DNA from: Maribacter stanieri
Lineage (GTDB): Bacteria > Bacteroidota > Bacteroidia > Flavobacteriales > Flavobacteriaceae
DNA: 64,000 nt
NCBI RefSeq assembly: GCF_900112245.1
Contig: NZ_FOYX01000001.1
Span: 359,856 to 423,855, forward strand
Direction: 5' to 3'
In this document: piece by piece, positions 15,843 through 25,885 of the stretch
How positions within the stretch are numbered: position 1 is the first letter of the stretch
How the letters are laid out: every line of letters begins with the position of its first letter
Made by a program: the position numbers and the translations under genes
The notes under the pieces: model-generated
The model's input: the letters and a program-made list of their open reading frames with translations, nothing else
Database searches by the model: none
What the model was told of the DNA's origin: nothing

Positions 15843-18242
15843 TTACTCCGTTCGTAAGCTCTTTACCGGGTTTGCCCTTGCTGCCTTGATCGCCTGAAAA
15901 CTTACGGTAGCTATGGTTACCAACATAGCACCGGCAATGGCCAAGGCGAAAATCCACCATTTGAGAATTACCCGATACGGATATTCTTGCAACCAACCGT
16001 TCATAATAAAATAGGCTATGGGAATAGCAATGAAACAAGAGATGACAACCAACTTTAAAAAGTCTTTTGAAAGCATATTCCATACATTGAATATGGATGC
16101 ACCCAGCACTTTTCGAACTCCAATTTCCTTTTTTCGTTGTTCTGCTACAAAAGAGGTTAACCCGAAGAGCCCCAAACAGCTTATTAAAATTGCCAACGCT
16201 GTAAAAATACCTGAAAGTGTACCTACACGTTCTTCCGATGAAAATTTTTCACCATACTCACTATTAATAAATTCATACTCAAAAGGTATATCTGGAAAAT
16301 GCTCTTTAAAAACCCTTTCAATGGTAGCAAGGTTTTTACTGGCGCTCTCATTTGGGTTCAATCTTAAATTGTAATAACTAGCATTATCAAAACGATCATA
16401 CACATATACACCTTGTTTAACCGGCTCGTAAGGCGATTGAGTTATCATATCTTGTACTACACCAATAATCTTTAAAGGTGGTCCTGGATCTTCTTCGCTA
16501 TCCTCTTTTAGTAACATACCGATAGGGTTTTCCAATCCTAAATATTTCTTTGCAGTTTCATTAATTAATATACCTAATGAATCTGTTGTAAATTCTCTAG
16601 AAAAATCTCTTCCTTCCAGAATTTTAAGGTTTAACGATTTTGCATACTCTGGTGAAACTTCTGTCCAAGCTAAATCTTCTTGAAACCCTTCTGGTTTACC
16701 ATCCCAAGTAAAACCATTTCTGTTTGAATAGATTTTGGTGGTCGGACTACTGGAGGTAGACATTTCACTAACCGCACCCGATTCTATAAATTCTGAACGC
16801 ATTAAATCATATTTTCCTATGAAATCTTGACTGAATGTGGGAATCTGAATCAATCCTTCTACATCATACCCAACCGGTCGATTCTTAGCATGATTTATTT
16901 GCTGCATTACGATGACTGTACCAATTATAAATGCTACAGATACCGTAAACTGTACAACAACTAATATTTTACGTGGCAACCCTGCATACTTACCAACTTT
17001 AAAAGTACCTTTTAAAACATCTACCGGTATAAAAGAAGATAAATACAGTGCAGGATAACTACCTGCCAATAAAGAAGTGAATAAAACAAAACCTAAAGAA
17101 ATCAACCAAAACATTCCATTATCCCAAGGAAAAGTAATTTCCTTTTTTGACAATTCATTAAACCCATTTAAGGATAAAACTACAACTAGCATTGCTAAGA
17201 AAAAGGCAAAAAGAACTACTAAAAAAGATTCACTTAAAAACTGATAAATCAATTGACCTCTTTGTGATCCTATTGATTTTCGAATACCTACTTCCTTACC
17301 ACGCTTCTCTGACCTAGCCGTACTTAAATTCATAAAATTAATACATGCCAAAAGCAATACGAACGCACCAATTATACCAAATAACCACACGTATTTTATG
17401 CGACCACCACTTTGCTTACCATTTTCAAAACTGCTACGTAGATACCAGTCCTGCATCGGAAAAAGAAAAAGTTGCGGATTGAATTCAATTAAATCTGGAT
17501 TAAGATTTTTCTTTGCATCTTTTATGGTTTTTGTAACATTTTCAAATGATGTTTGGTCGGCAATCTGAACGAACATTTGAAAAGAATTGTTACCCCATTG
17601 GTCTTCTGCATTACGTATCCATTCATTGTTTGCCAAATACTTTTCCCATGGAATAATAAAATCGGTATCATTGAACGAATTGTTTACAGGTATATCTTTA
17701 TAAACCGCACTAACATTTAACTTATGTTCATTACTTACCGTAACCGTTTTACCAATTGGGTCTTCGGCACCAAACAAAGCATTGGCAGTAGATTCAGCCA
17801 ACATGATGGAGTTAATCTCTCGAAGTCCGTCTTTCTCTCCTTTTAAAATTTCTAGACCAAAAAGTTCCGGCCCCACTTGTTGCATATAATTACCTGGTCT
17901 TGATATGCTTATATCTCCATATTTTAAATAGTGATCATTGGTCCATGAACACATAATTAAATGCTTAAAATTATCACCGTACCCATCACGCAAGGTTTTT
18001 TCTAACGGTCTTGGAATCGCCGGCCCGGTTCCTATTTCGCCATTGAATGTCTGAGATTGAAAGACTTGTGCAATTTTATCTTTATTCTTAAAGTAGCTGT
18101 TATAAGAAAGTTCGTCTAAAATCCAAAGGCCGATAATTAACGTTACCGCCATTCCTAAAGCAAGACCGCCCACATTAATGAATGTATAGCCTTTGTTCTT
18201 CCAAAGGTTTCGCCAAGCGATTTTTAAATAGTTCTTAAACAT
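15843..18242 (-). CDS. MacB-like ABC permease 6 (799 aa)
   Basis: Main-group permease with coupling motifs KEVGIRK at 316-322 and KEIGVRK at 705-711. Before membrane segment 2 it has MQDWYLRSSFENGKQSGG, which is closely similar only to permease 1 (28360; MKDWHLKSNFEGGKNVGG). The two therefore form a subclade although they sit at different places in the array, so duplication was not strictly neighbour to neighbour. The start MFKNYLKIAWRNLWKNKGYT is also shared with permease 1. The upstream leader belongs to the AACACTCATC class. Confidence 0.92.
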   Translation of the reverse strand: MFKNYLKIAWRNLWKNKGYTFINVGGLALGMAVTLIIGLWILDELSYNSYFKNKDKIAQVFQSQTFNGEIGTGPAIPRPLEKTLRDGYGDNFKHLIMCSWTNDHYLKYGDISISRPGNYMQQVGPELFGLEILKGEKDGLREINSIMLAESTANALFGAEDPIGKTVTVSNEHKLNVSAVYKDIPVNNSFNDTDFIIPWEKYLANNEWIRNAEDQWGNNSFQMFVQIADQTSFENVTKTIKDAKKNLNPDLIEFNPQLFLFPMQDWYLRSSFENGKQSGGRIKYVWLFGIIGAFVLLLACINFMNLSTARSEKRGKEVGIRKSIGSQRGQLIYQFLSESFLVVLFAFFLAMLVVVLSLNGFNELSKKEITFPWDNGMFWLISLGFVLFTSLLAGSYPALYLSSFIPVDVLKGTFKVGKYAGLPRKILVVVQFTVSVAFIIGTVIVMQQINHAKNRPVGYDVEGLIQIPTFSQDFIGKYDLMRSEFIESGAVSEMSTSSSPTTKIYSNRNGFTWDGKPEGFQEDLAWTEVSPEYAKSLNLKILEGRDFSREFTTDSLGILINETAKKYLGLENPIGMLLKEDSEEDPGPPLKIIGVVQDMITQSPYEPVKQGVYVYDRFDNASYYNLRLNPNESASKNLATIERVFKEHFPDIPFEYEFINSEYGEKFSSEERVGTLSGIFTALAILISCLGLFGLTSFVAEQRKKEIGVRKVLGASIFNVWNMLSKDFLKLVVISCFIAIPIAYFIMNGWLQEYPYRVILKWWIFALAIAGAMLVTIATVSFQAIKAARANPVKSLRTE

Positions 18243-18312
18243 GATGAGTGTTTTTGATGATTGATGTTTTTAACTTATGCTACCTTAAAGAGTGTTTTTA
18301 ATTTGAAATGTT

Positions 18313-20745
18313 TCATTCTGACCGCAAACTTTTTACAGGGTTTACTATAGCCGCTTTTATACTTTGATAACTTACCGTTACAATAGCCACTACAATTGCT
18401 AAAACCGCTGCGAGTACAAAAACTCCAAGTCCTATTTCTATTCTATAAGAGAAATCTTCTAACCACTTATTCATGGCAAACCAACCCAATGGCAAAGAAA
18501 TGAGAATTGCTACACCTACTAATTTTAGAAAATCTACTGTAAGTCTATAGGAAATCTGACTTACAGTAGCCCCTAATACTTTTCTAACGCCAATTTCTTT
18601 TGTACGCTTTTCAGCATTAAAGGCAGCTAATCCAAATAATCCTAAACAAGCAATGAAAATGGATAGAATAGTAAAAATGAAAAATATTTGACTCAGCTTT
18701 TGTTCCGAGTTATACGTGGAATAAAATGCTTCGTCCATAAATTGATAATCAAATGGTTGACCAGGTGCCATGCTATTCCAAATATTCTCAATCTCCGCAA
18801 TTGACTTTGAATAGTCACCACCACTTAACCTTACTGCCATATTCTCTGCGTTATTTTCGATGTGCAATCCTAATGCACCAATATTCTCGCGAAGCGATTT
18901 AAAATGAAAATCTTTAACCACCCCAATTATTGTATAGTAGGTAGGGTTTTCCATATCTATTTCTTCGGAAATCCTCATTCCCAAAGCTTCTTGAGCTGTA
19001 ACGTTCAAAATTGGTAAAGTAGCTTCGTTGATAATAATTGCTGTCGAATCTGATGCATACTGTTTGTTGAAATCGCGCCCAGCTACAACATCCATTTCTA
19101 ACGTCTTCAAATAATCCATGTCTACATCCCAAGTCTGCATTTGAATTGCATTTTCCTGACTTTTGGTTCCTTCTTGGAAGAAAGAAGTATCTGACCGCCA
19201 TGATGGTGTAGGGTAAAAATTACTTAGCGTAACATTTTCTACGTTGCCCATTTTAAGAATCTCTTCTTTAAATGCATTTGTTTTAGATCCTAACGGACTA
19301 ATTTCATTAATCAACAACACCTGGTCTTTTGTAAAACCCAAATCTTTACTCTGTATAAAATTCAATTGCTGAAAAACTACCAACGTACTTACTATAAGAA
19401 ATACGGAAATTGAAAATTGAAATATTACCAAAGCATTTCTTACCCTACCATTACCTACACTTTCAGATGCTCCACCTTTAAGTGTTTTAACTGGGGTAAA
19501 CCTAGACATGAAAAAGGCAGGATAACATCCTGAGAAAAGCCCTAATAATATTGTTGCGGCCAATAACAAAAACCAAAACAAGGGTTGTGAAAATGGTATT
19601 GCAATAGACTTACCGGTAAATCCGTTAAAAAACGGCAGCGTAATCATGGTAATCAACAAGGCAGCTATTAATGAAATAAAAGCTATTAAACCAGATTCTG
19701 TCAAAAATTGAAAAATCAAATTCATTTTATTAGAACCCAATGTTTTTCTTACCCCAACTTCTTTGGCTCTTTTTAATGAGTGAGCCGTAGACAAATTCAT
19801 GAAATTTACACTTGCCAGAATAATTAAGAATAGCCCAATAAAAGAAAGTATATAAATGTTTTGCATGCTGCTGGTAGCATTCATTTCTGAGCTTCTATCT
19901 GAATGCAAATGAATATCTGTCAGCGCTATAGTATGGTAGCGTATATAATTACCAGATGCCGCAAATGATTCTGCAGTCATACCCGGAAAATACTTTTGCG
20001 CCCATGGTAACATATACCTTTCTAGCATGCCTTGTAACGGTGCTTGAAAATCTTCAACTTTAGCTTCCGGTATTAATTTTACAAACGTAAAATAGTTGTT
20101 GCTACCCCAAAGTTCCTCTCTAGACGCAACATTACCTGCCATAGCCAAAAAGACACTATACTCATTAAAATAAGAGTTTTTAGGCATGTCATCTATTACC
20201 CCTGTTACCGTATACGTATCGGAATTATCTAAAAGCATATTTTGCCCTAAAACATCTGTTGACCCAAAGTATTTTTCTGCGGCAGTTTTTGTAAGCACTA
20301 ATGAATTTGTGCCCGTTAAAGCAGTTTTTGAGTTTCCTGCCAATAAATCAATACCAAAGAATTGAAAGAAAGTTGAATCGGCGTAGGTTACTTTGTTCTC
20401 TTTAGAACTTGTTTCACCACCTACCTTTTTTACATACATACTACCCAAAGTTCTAAAACGAACCGTAGACTCTACTTGCGAGTAATCTCTTTTTAAAGCA
20501 CCAGCCATTGGTGGGGCAGATTCCGCTGCTTTAATTTCTGCACCTCCAAATTTTATATCAGCATCTATTCGATAAATACGATCCGCATCGGCAAACATTT
20601 TATCATAGCTCAACTCATCATAGATGTATAATGAAATCATTAGAGCACCGGCCATACCAATAGCAAGTCCAAATGTATTTAAGAAAGTAAAAAAGGCTTG
20701 CTTCTTTAAACTTCTCCAAGCAATTTTGATATAGTTTTTAAACAT
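18313..20745 (-). CDS. MacB-like ABC permease 5 (810 aa), first gene after the internal promoter
   Basis: Coupling motifs are KEVGVRK at 328-334 and KEIGVRK at 716-722. The D-I-H-L element is at 277-280. The N terminus reads MFKNYIKIAWRSLKKQAFF, with RSL in place of RNL, a feature shared only with permease 2 (RSI). The gene is preceded by the only large gap in the permease series (193 bases), which holds a sigma54-like promoter and an activator-like site. Permeases 5-10 and the second ATPase may therefore form a separately inducible unit. A minus-strand frame inside it (18914-19201) is a shadow. Confidence 0.92.
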   Translation of the reverse strand: MFKNYIKIAWRSLKKQAFFTFLNTFGLAIGMAGALMISLYIYDELSYDKMFADADRIYRIDADIKFGGAEIKAAESAPPMAGALKRDYSQVESTVRFRTLGSMYVKKVGGETSSKENKVTYADSTFFQFFGIDLLAGNSKTALTGTNSLVLTKTAAEKYFGSTDVLGQNMLLDNSDTYTVTGVIDDMPKNSYFNEYSVFLAMAGNVASREELWGSNNYFTFVKLIPEAKVEDFQAPLQGMLERYMLPWAQKYFPGMTAESFAASGNYIRYHTIALTDIHLHSDRSSEMNATSSMQNIYILSFIGLFLIILASVNFMNLSTAHSLKRAKEVGVRKTLGSNKMNLIFQFLTESGLIAFISLIAALLITMITLPFFNGFTGKSIAIPFSQPLFWFLLLAATILLGLFSGCYPAFFMSRFTPVKTLKGGASESVGNGRVRNALVIFQFSISVFLIVSTLVVFQQLNFIQSKDLGFTKDQVLLINEISPLGSKTNAFKEEILKMGNVENVTLSNFYPTPSWRSDTSFFQEGTKSQENAIQMQTWDVDMDYLKTLEMDVVAGRDFNKQYASDSTAIIINEATLPILNVTAQEALGMRISEEIDMENPTYYTIIGVVKDFHFKSLRENIGALGLHIENNAENMAVRLSGGDYSKSIAEIENIWNSMAPGQPFDYQFMDEAFYSTYNSEQKLSQIFFIFTILSIFIACLGLFGLAAFNAEKRTKEIGVRKVLGATVSQISYRLTVDFLKLVGVAILISLPLGWFAMNKWLEDFSYRIEIGLGVFVLAAVLAIVVAIVTVSYQSIKAAIVNPVKSLRSE

Positions 20746-20792
20746 GATTCTCGTTTTTTGATTGGTGTTGACTATTGTTACTTAACTATCAA

Positions 20793-20809
20793 GGTCTAAT
20801 TTCATGCCA
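20793..20809 (-). promoter_or_regulatory. Candidate sigma54 promoter inside the permease array
   Basis: The minus strand reads TGGCATG at 20809-20803 (consensus -24 TGGCACG), four bases (AAAT), then TAGAC where TTGCA is expected. The GG of -24 and the G of -12 sit at the required phase; the C of -12 does not match. The predicted transcript start is about 40 bases before the ATG of permease 5 at 20745. On its own this is a weak match. It gains weight because the promoter before tolC deviates in the same way and both have a similar upstream element. Confidence 0.45.
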
Positions 20810-20860
20810 CATCTTTAAATTATTAATTATCAGTTAGTTAAGTATTGAACTAATCTAATA

Positions 20861-20891
20861 AGTGTAAAATATTTGGACAAAACATGTCTAA
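20861..20891 (-). promoter_or_regulatory. Candidate activator (UAS) site for the internal promoter
   Basis: The plus strand at 20861 reads AGTGTAAAATATTTGGACA. The complement of 34313-34332, in the tolC site, reads AGTGTAAAAATATTTGACA. They differ by one deletion and one insertion. The element lies 52 bases beyond the -24 box and is followed by GACAAAACATGTC, a short inverted repeat (GACA/TGTC). The position fits an enhancer for a sigma54 activator. Confidence 0.5.
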
Positions 20892-20938
20892 TATATATAC
20901 AGTTGAATGTTTAGTTTATAAATACCAATCTGTTACTT

Positions 20939-23368
20939 TCATTCGGTTCGCAAACTTTTAACCGGGTTTGCAACTGCCGATTTTAAAGATTGAAATCCTA
21001 CGGTTAAAAAGGTAATAAGCACTGCAAAACTACCTGCCAACGCAAATACCCACCACTGTATATCTATGCGATAAGTGAAATCTTCTAACCAGCGTTGCAT
21101 AAAGTAATACGCAATTGGTGTTGCTATAACAAGAGCTATAATTACTAGCTTAATAAAGTCTTTCGTCAATAATTGAACTACAGACCCAATACTTGCTCCT
21201 AATACCTTACGAATACCAATCTCTTTTTTCTTCTGTTCGGCAACAAATGATACAAGTCCGAAAAGACCTAAGCAACTTATGAGAATGGCTAGAATAGTAA
21301 AAACAATAGAAATTTCTCCTAAACGTTTTTCTTCATCATACAATTTCTCTACTTCCTTGTCTACAAAACGATAATCAAAAGGAACATTATTTACCGTTGC
21401 TTTCCATTGTTGCTCTAAACTTGTCAATAACTGTTGGTAGTCTGTAGTTTGGGTCTTTATAAATAACCAGTTTGGTTGATTTACCTTCTGTAGAAATAAT
21501 GGTGCTATCTCATTTTTTAAGGATGCAAAATGATAATCTTTTACAACTCCTATAATCCGCATTTCATCAGTCTCATTTCCAAAACTTTGAATAAGTCTTG
21601 CACTTAGTGCATCTTCTTCTTTTATATTAAATGTGCGTAATGTTGCCTGATTAACAATGATTTGATCCGTGGTATCGGCAGGTGTAAAATCTCTACCTAC
21701 TACTAAAGGAATATTCATAGTTTCAAAATAACCTTCACTAACACCTTGTCTTTTTACAATGGTATTATTCTCTCGATTTCCACCAGGTAAATACAGACCA
21801 TTATCATTTAATACTACTTCAGACGGTGCATAATTACCACTAGAAATATTTAATACTCCCGGTATATTTAGAAACGATTTTTTCAGAGATTCAAACTTAC
21901 TAGAAGCTTCGGCTGTACCTATTCTTAATGCCAATAGGTTCTCTTGCTCAAAGCCAAGGTCTTTACTTTGTGTAAACCGAAATTGCTGTGTTACAATAAT
22001 TACCGTAGCCACTAAACTAATGGATACTACAAATTGAAAAACTACCAATGCTTTTCTAAACGTGCCATTACCCGATTGTAAGATAGTTGCACTTTTTAGG
22101 GCATTTATAGGTTTTATGTTTGATAAAATTATTGCAGGATAAATACCCGATACAAACCCTGTAATGAGCCCTAATATTATTAATATAGTACCAATTCGCC
22201 AGTTCAATAAATCTTCATAGCCTAAACTAGCGTTGGTCAATTCATTTACCATTGGCAGGAGCAAGATTGTAATAGGAATACTTATGAGCACTGCAAAAAG
22301 TGACAGTAACATAGATTCTCCTAAAAACTGTCGCATTAAACTATTGGCACCTGCACCTACCACTTTACGAACCCCAATTTCTTTTGCTCTTTTACTTGCT
22401 CTAGCCGTGCTTAGGTTTATAAAATTTATACAAGCAACCAATTGAATAAAGAAGGCTAATGTGAGTAAGAAATACAGATATTTTATATTAGATACTTCAT
22501 GAATCTGATTTTTTCGACCTTCGGAGTACAGATGAATTTTTGTGATATTTTGTAGGGATAAAATTTTTCTATCCATGCCTGCATCTTTAAGGTCGTCAGC
22601 TCCTCTTTCTTGTAAAAAACCTGGAAGCTTACTTTGTAAACCTTCGGCACTACTATTGGGCTTTAATTTCACATAACTATAGACAAAATTATTAGTAGCG
22701 AAACTTTTAAACCTCTGAACAAAAGTACCTATCCCCGGGGTACTCATGCTCACTATATAATTGGGGTTTAAGTGCGATTTGCCAAACGATTCATCAAAAA
22801 CACCTTTTACCGTTAAGGTCTGGGCATCTTCGCCACTACCCCACGTTACCGCCTTGCCCAATGCTTCTTGATTACCGAATAATTTCTTCGCCAACGTAGA
22901 AGATAATACCAACGAGAATGGCTCGTCTAAAGCTGTATTCTGGGTACCCTCTACAAATTTATAGGTGAATACCTTGAAAAACGTAGAATCTGCCATATAG
23001 ACTCTAGGTTCGTAATAAGCATCTTTACTATCGGCAGCGCTAATCAAATTACTAAAAAACACATCTGTTAAGAATGCACGTGTAGCTTCCTCTACTTCAG
23101 GAAAATCTTCTTTTATTGCAAAAGCTATTGGCGGCGAAGCGGCTGCCGTATCAAAACCTTCTTTACCATCTCTTTCTATTACCGTTTCTACCCTAAAAAT
23201 GTTTTCCGCATTTTCATGGTGTTCATCATATCCAAATTGAGAAAAAACATATAACAATATTGCAAGACAACTCACCGTACCTACGGTAAGTCCCAATAAA
23301 TTGATACTTGTTTGCTGTTTGCTCTTTAACAGGTTTCGCCATGCGATTTTTAGATATTGTTTGAACAT
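20939..23368 (-). CDS. MacB-like ABC permease 4 (809 aa)
   Basis: Coupling motifs are KEIGVRK at 329-335 and KEIGIRK at 715-721. The I-x-K-I-H-L-Y-S element lies near 276-282. The start MFKQYLKIAWRNLLKSKQQTS differs from the others at residue 4 (Q). Its first transmembrane segment, after the INLLGLTVG stretch, contains a cysteine (VSCLAILLY). It is the last gene before the 193-base gap at 20746-20938, so in the model with two transcripts it would end the first one. The leader belongs to the AAAACGA class shared with permeases 1, 2, 3 and 5. Confidence 0.92.
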   Translation of the reverse strand: MFKQYLKIAWRNLLKSKQQTSINLLGLTVGTVSCLAILLYVFSQFGYDEHHENAENIFRVETVIERDGKEGFDTAAASPPIAFAIKEDFPEVEEATRAFLTDVFFSNLISAADSKDAYYEPRVYMADSTFFKVFTYKFVEGTQNTALDEPFSLVLSSTLAKKLFGNQEALGKAVTWGSGEDAQTLTVKGVFDESFGKSHLNPNYIVSMSTPGIGTFVQRFKSFATNNFVYSYVKLKPNSSAEGLQSKLPGFLQERGADDLKDAGMDRKILSLQNITKIHLYSEGRKNQIHEVSNIKYLYFLLTLAFFIQLVACINFINLSTARASKRAKEIGVRKVVGAGANSLMRQFLGESMLLSLFAVLISIPITILLLPMVNELTNASLGYEDLLNWRIGTILIILGLITGFVSGIYPAIILSNIKPINALKSATILQSGNGTFRKALVVFQFVVSISLVATVIIVTQQFRFTQSKDLGFEQENLLALRIGTAEASSKFESLKKSFLNIPGVLNISSGNYAPSEVVLNDNGLYLPGGNRENNTIVKRQGVSEGYFETMNIPLVVGRDFTPADTTDQIIVNQATLRTFNIKEEDALSARLIQSFGNETDEMRIIGVVKDYHFASLKNEIAPLFLQKVNQPNWLFIKTQTTDYQQLLTSLEQQWKATVNNVPFDYRFVDKEVEKLYDEEKRLGEISIVFTILAILISCLGLFGLVSFVAEQKKKEIGIRKVLGASIGSVVQLLTKDFIKLVIIALVIATPIAYYFMQRWLEDFTYRIDIQWWVFALAGSFAVLITFLTVGFQSLKSAVANPVKSLRTE

Positions 23369-23405
23369 GATTTTCGTTTTTTTGATTTGATTGATGATGA
23401 ATGAT

Positions 23406-25805
23406 TTACTCTGTACGTAAGCTTTTTATGGGGTTAGCTCTTGCAGATCTTATTGCATGATAACTTACGGTAAGTATGGCTACCGAGACAGCCATTAAAC
23501 CTGCCAGCGCAAAAACCCACCAACTAATATCAATTTTGTAGGCGTATACATTTAGCCATTTGTTCATGGCATACCATGCAAAAGGTGTTGCTATGAGTAT
23601 CGATATTAATACTAACTTGATAAAATCTTTTGATAATAAAGCTACAATGCTTGTAACCTCAGCACCCAATACTTTTCGTATTCCAATCTCTTTGGTTCGT
23701 AACATGGCACTATATGTTGCCAATCCAAATAGCCCTAAACAAGCTATTAAAATTGCTAAAAATGAAAAAAGTGTAAATAATTTTTTAAACCTGAAATCCG
23801 CCTGATATTGTTCGTTAAAACTATCATTCAAGAAACTATACAAAAACGGTCTATGCGGGGCTAATTCAGCCCATTTTCCCTCTATACTGGAGATTGCTTG
23901 TTGCATATCTGATGTTTTGACTTTTAGAGAAATATACCTACCGTATTGTGAATAGCGCATAGATAAAGGAGCTACTTTTTCATGAAGAGACATATAATTG
24001 AAGTCTTTAACAACCCCTACAATAGTACCCTCACGCCCCCATTGTTGAAATTTCTTGCCTATAATTTCCGCTGGGTCTGAATAGCCAAATGATTTAACCG
24101 CAGCTTCGTTTACTATCATAGCACTAAGCGAATCTGATACGAACTCTCTTGAATATGGTCTACCGGCAACTACCTCAATCTCATAATGTGGAATAAAATC
24201 AAAATCTATTTCGTACAAGAAAGGTTCAAAATGCTCCATACTCCCTTCAAAAGATTCTATTTCTGTTCCTGCCGCAGGAAAATGACTTCCTGGAACGGTA
24301 CGTGAACTAGCAACTGAAGTTACTTCTGGTAAACTTTTAAGTTCATTTTTTACAGTCTCAATATTATCTAAAACCTGTCCGTCCCAATTAAAATCGATAA
24401 CCAGTTGTTGTTCATTATCAAAACCTAAATTTTTGTTGAGCATGAAACCTAATTGATAATACACAATTACGGTACTTGCTATTAATGCTATAGAAAGACT
24501 AAATTGAAAAATTACCAGTCCCTTTCTAAGATTTACACCTTGTGGAGAAGAACTTACAAGACCTTTAAGTACACTTATAGGTTTAAAGTTAGATAGGACG
24601 AACGCAGGATAGCTACCGGATAATAATCCGGTTATTAAAGCAGTACCAAAATAAAGTAGTAATGTTTTTGTGTTGATAATATTATCTAGCGAAAACTCTT
24701 TTCCAGTTATGTTCCCCATCCAAGGAAGGCAAATAGCCACAATCAAAAGTCCTATTCCTGCAGATAGAAACACCATGATCAAAGACTCTCCCATAAACTG
24801 ATACACAAGTCCTTTTTTATCTGCTCCAATCACTTTTCTAACACCAACTTCCTTAGCTCGTTCCATAGATCGGGCAGTAGCCAGATTCATGAAATTGATG
24901 CTAGCAATAATTAAAATAAAGAGTCCTATTATGGCGAAAATATAAATGTTGTTCAAGCTTCCTGTGATACCTGGTTGACGAGCTGCTTTCGATTTTAGAT
25001 AGGTATCTTTTAAAGGCTCGAACGAAATATTATAGTAATAATCCTTTGATTCTTCTGGAAGTCTACTCTTTAAAAAGCTGGGCATCTTGGCTTGAAAATC
25101 CGCAACATTAAAATTATCATCCACTAAAAAATAGGTGTAAAAATCTACATAGCCCCATGAATCGAATATACTTGGTCGAGTTTGGTAAAAAGAACTCATA
25201 GACAGTAATACATCGAAACTAAAATGTGAATTAGATGGTACGTCTTTCATTACACCTGTTACCGTATACAAGCCATCATCTGCTCTTCCGCCAACACCAT
25301 CAACGGTTTTACCCATTGGGTCTTCATTCCCAAAATATTTTTTTGCAGTGCTTTCCGTTAGTACGATAGAGTAAGGTGCTTCTAACGCAGTGTCCGGGTT
25401 TCCAGATATTAATGGCCAACTAAAAACATCAAAAACAGTAGCATCTACATAAAAACAATTGCTCTCTTGAAAGGAGTTTTTATTATATTCAAGCAATACA
25501 TCTGACCTACCTGAGAATTGAACTTTTTCTATCACTTCAGAAAAATCAGCTTTTAATGCTGGTCCAACAGGAGCGTTCCCCCAAATCCATCGGTCATTCA
25601 AATCTTCCGACCCGCCATGATGAACAACCCTATAGATATTATCGCCTTTTTCGTGATAGGTATCATAAGAGAGCTCATTGTTTATGAACAAAGCAATCAT
25701 TAGAAAGCAAGCCATACCAATTGCCAAACCCCCAATATTTATAATGGAGTATCCCTTATTCTTTATTAAATTTCGCCATGCGATTTTCAGATAGTTTTTA
25801 AACAT
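23406..25805 (-). CDS. MacB-like ABC permease 3 (799 aa)
   Basis: Coupling motifs are KEVGVRK at 318-324 and KEIGIRK at 705-711. Before the first motif it reads TARSMER instead of TARSxKR, and before the second AMLRTKEIG instead of AEQRKKEIG. The D-T-Y-L element stands near 267-270. The tail is NPIKSLRTE (Ile for Val). It starts MFKNYLKIAWRNLIKNKGYS. The gap to permease 4 is 37 bases and holds a TGATTGATGATGA run that recurs between several permease genes. Confidence 0.92.
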   Translation of the reverse strand: MFKNYLKIAWRNLIKNKGYSIINIGGLAIGMACFLMIALFINNELSYDTYHEKGDNIYRVVHHGGSEDLNDRWIWGNAPVGPALKADFSEVIEKVQFSGRSDVLLEYNKNSFQESNCFYVDATVFDVFSWPLISGNPDTALEAPYSIVLTESTAKKYFGNEDPMGKTVDGVGGRADDGLYTVTGVMKDVPSNSHFSFDVLLSMSSFYQTRPSIFDSWGYVDFYTYFLVDDNFNVADFQAKMPSFLKSRLPEESKDYYYNISFEPLKDTYLKSKAARQPGITGSLNNIYIFAIIGLFILIIASINFMNLATARSMERAKEVGVRKVIGADKKGLVYQFMGESLIMVFLSAGIGLLIVAICLPWMGNITGKEFSLDNIINTKTLLLYFGTALITGLLSGSYPAFVLSNFKPISVLKGLVSSSPQGVNLRKGLVIFQFSLSIALIASTVIVYYQLGFMLNKNLGFDNEQQLVIDFNWDGQVLDNIETVKNELKSLPEVTSVASSRTVPGSHFPAAGTEIESFEGSMEHFEPFLYEIDFDFIPHYEIEVVAGRPYSREFVSDSLSAMIVNEAAVKSFGYSDPAEIIGKKFQQWGREGTIVGVVKDFNYMSLHEKVAPLSMRYSQYGRYISLKVKTSDMQQAISSIEGKWAELAPHRPFLYSFLNDSFNEQYQADFRFKKLFTLFSFLAILIACLGLFGLATYSAMLRTKEIGIRKVLGAEVTSIVALLSKDFIKLVLISILIATPFAWYAMNKWLNVYAYKIDISWWVFALAGLMAVSVAILTVSYHAIRSARANPIKSLRTE

Positions 25806-25885
25806 GATTCTCGTTTTTTTGATGCTTCCACTACGCTCAGCACAAATTGATGATTAGGCGCTACGCACCTTAAATTGATAAAATC
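25806..25885. repeat. Intergenic repeat variant between permeases 2 and 3
   Basis: The 80-base gap contains TTCCACTACGCTCAGCAC and then GGCGCTACGCACC, variants of the CTACGCTCAG element also found near 5270 and 5365. The first 16 bases are the conserved permease leader. No gene is visible. Confidence 0.45.

Noticed and set aside
15817..16083. An 89-residue N-terminal extension of permease 7
   Set aside because: It overlaps the coding end of permease 6 and has no similarity to the family; the ATG at 15816 opens with the conserved MFKNYLKIAWRNL.
18914..19201. A 95-residue minus-strand frame inside permease 5
   Set aside because: It lies in another frame of a clearly coding, conserved permease and has no initiation context; similar shadows occur throughout the array on both strands.
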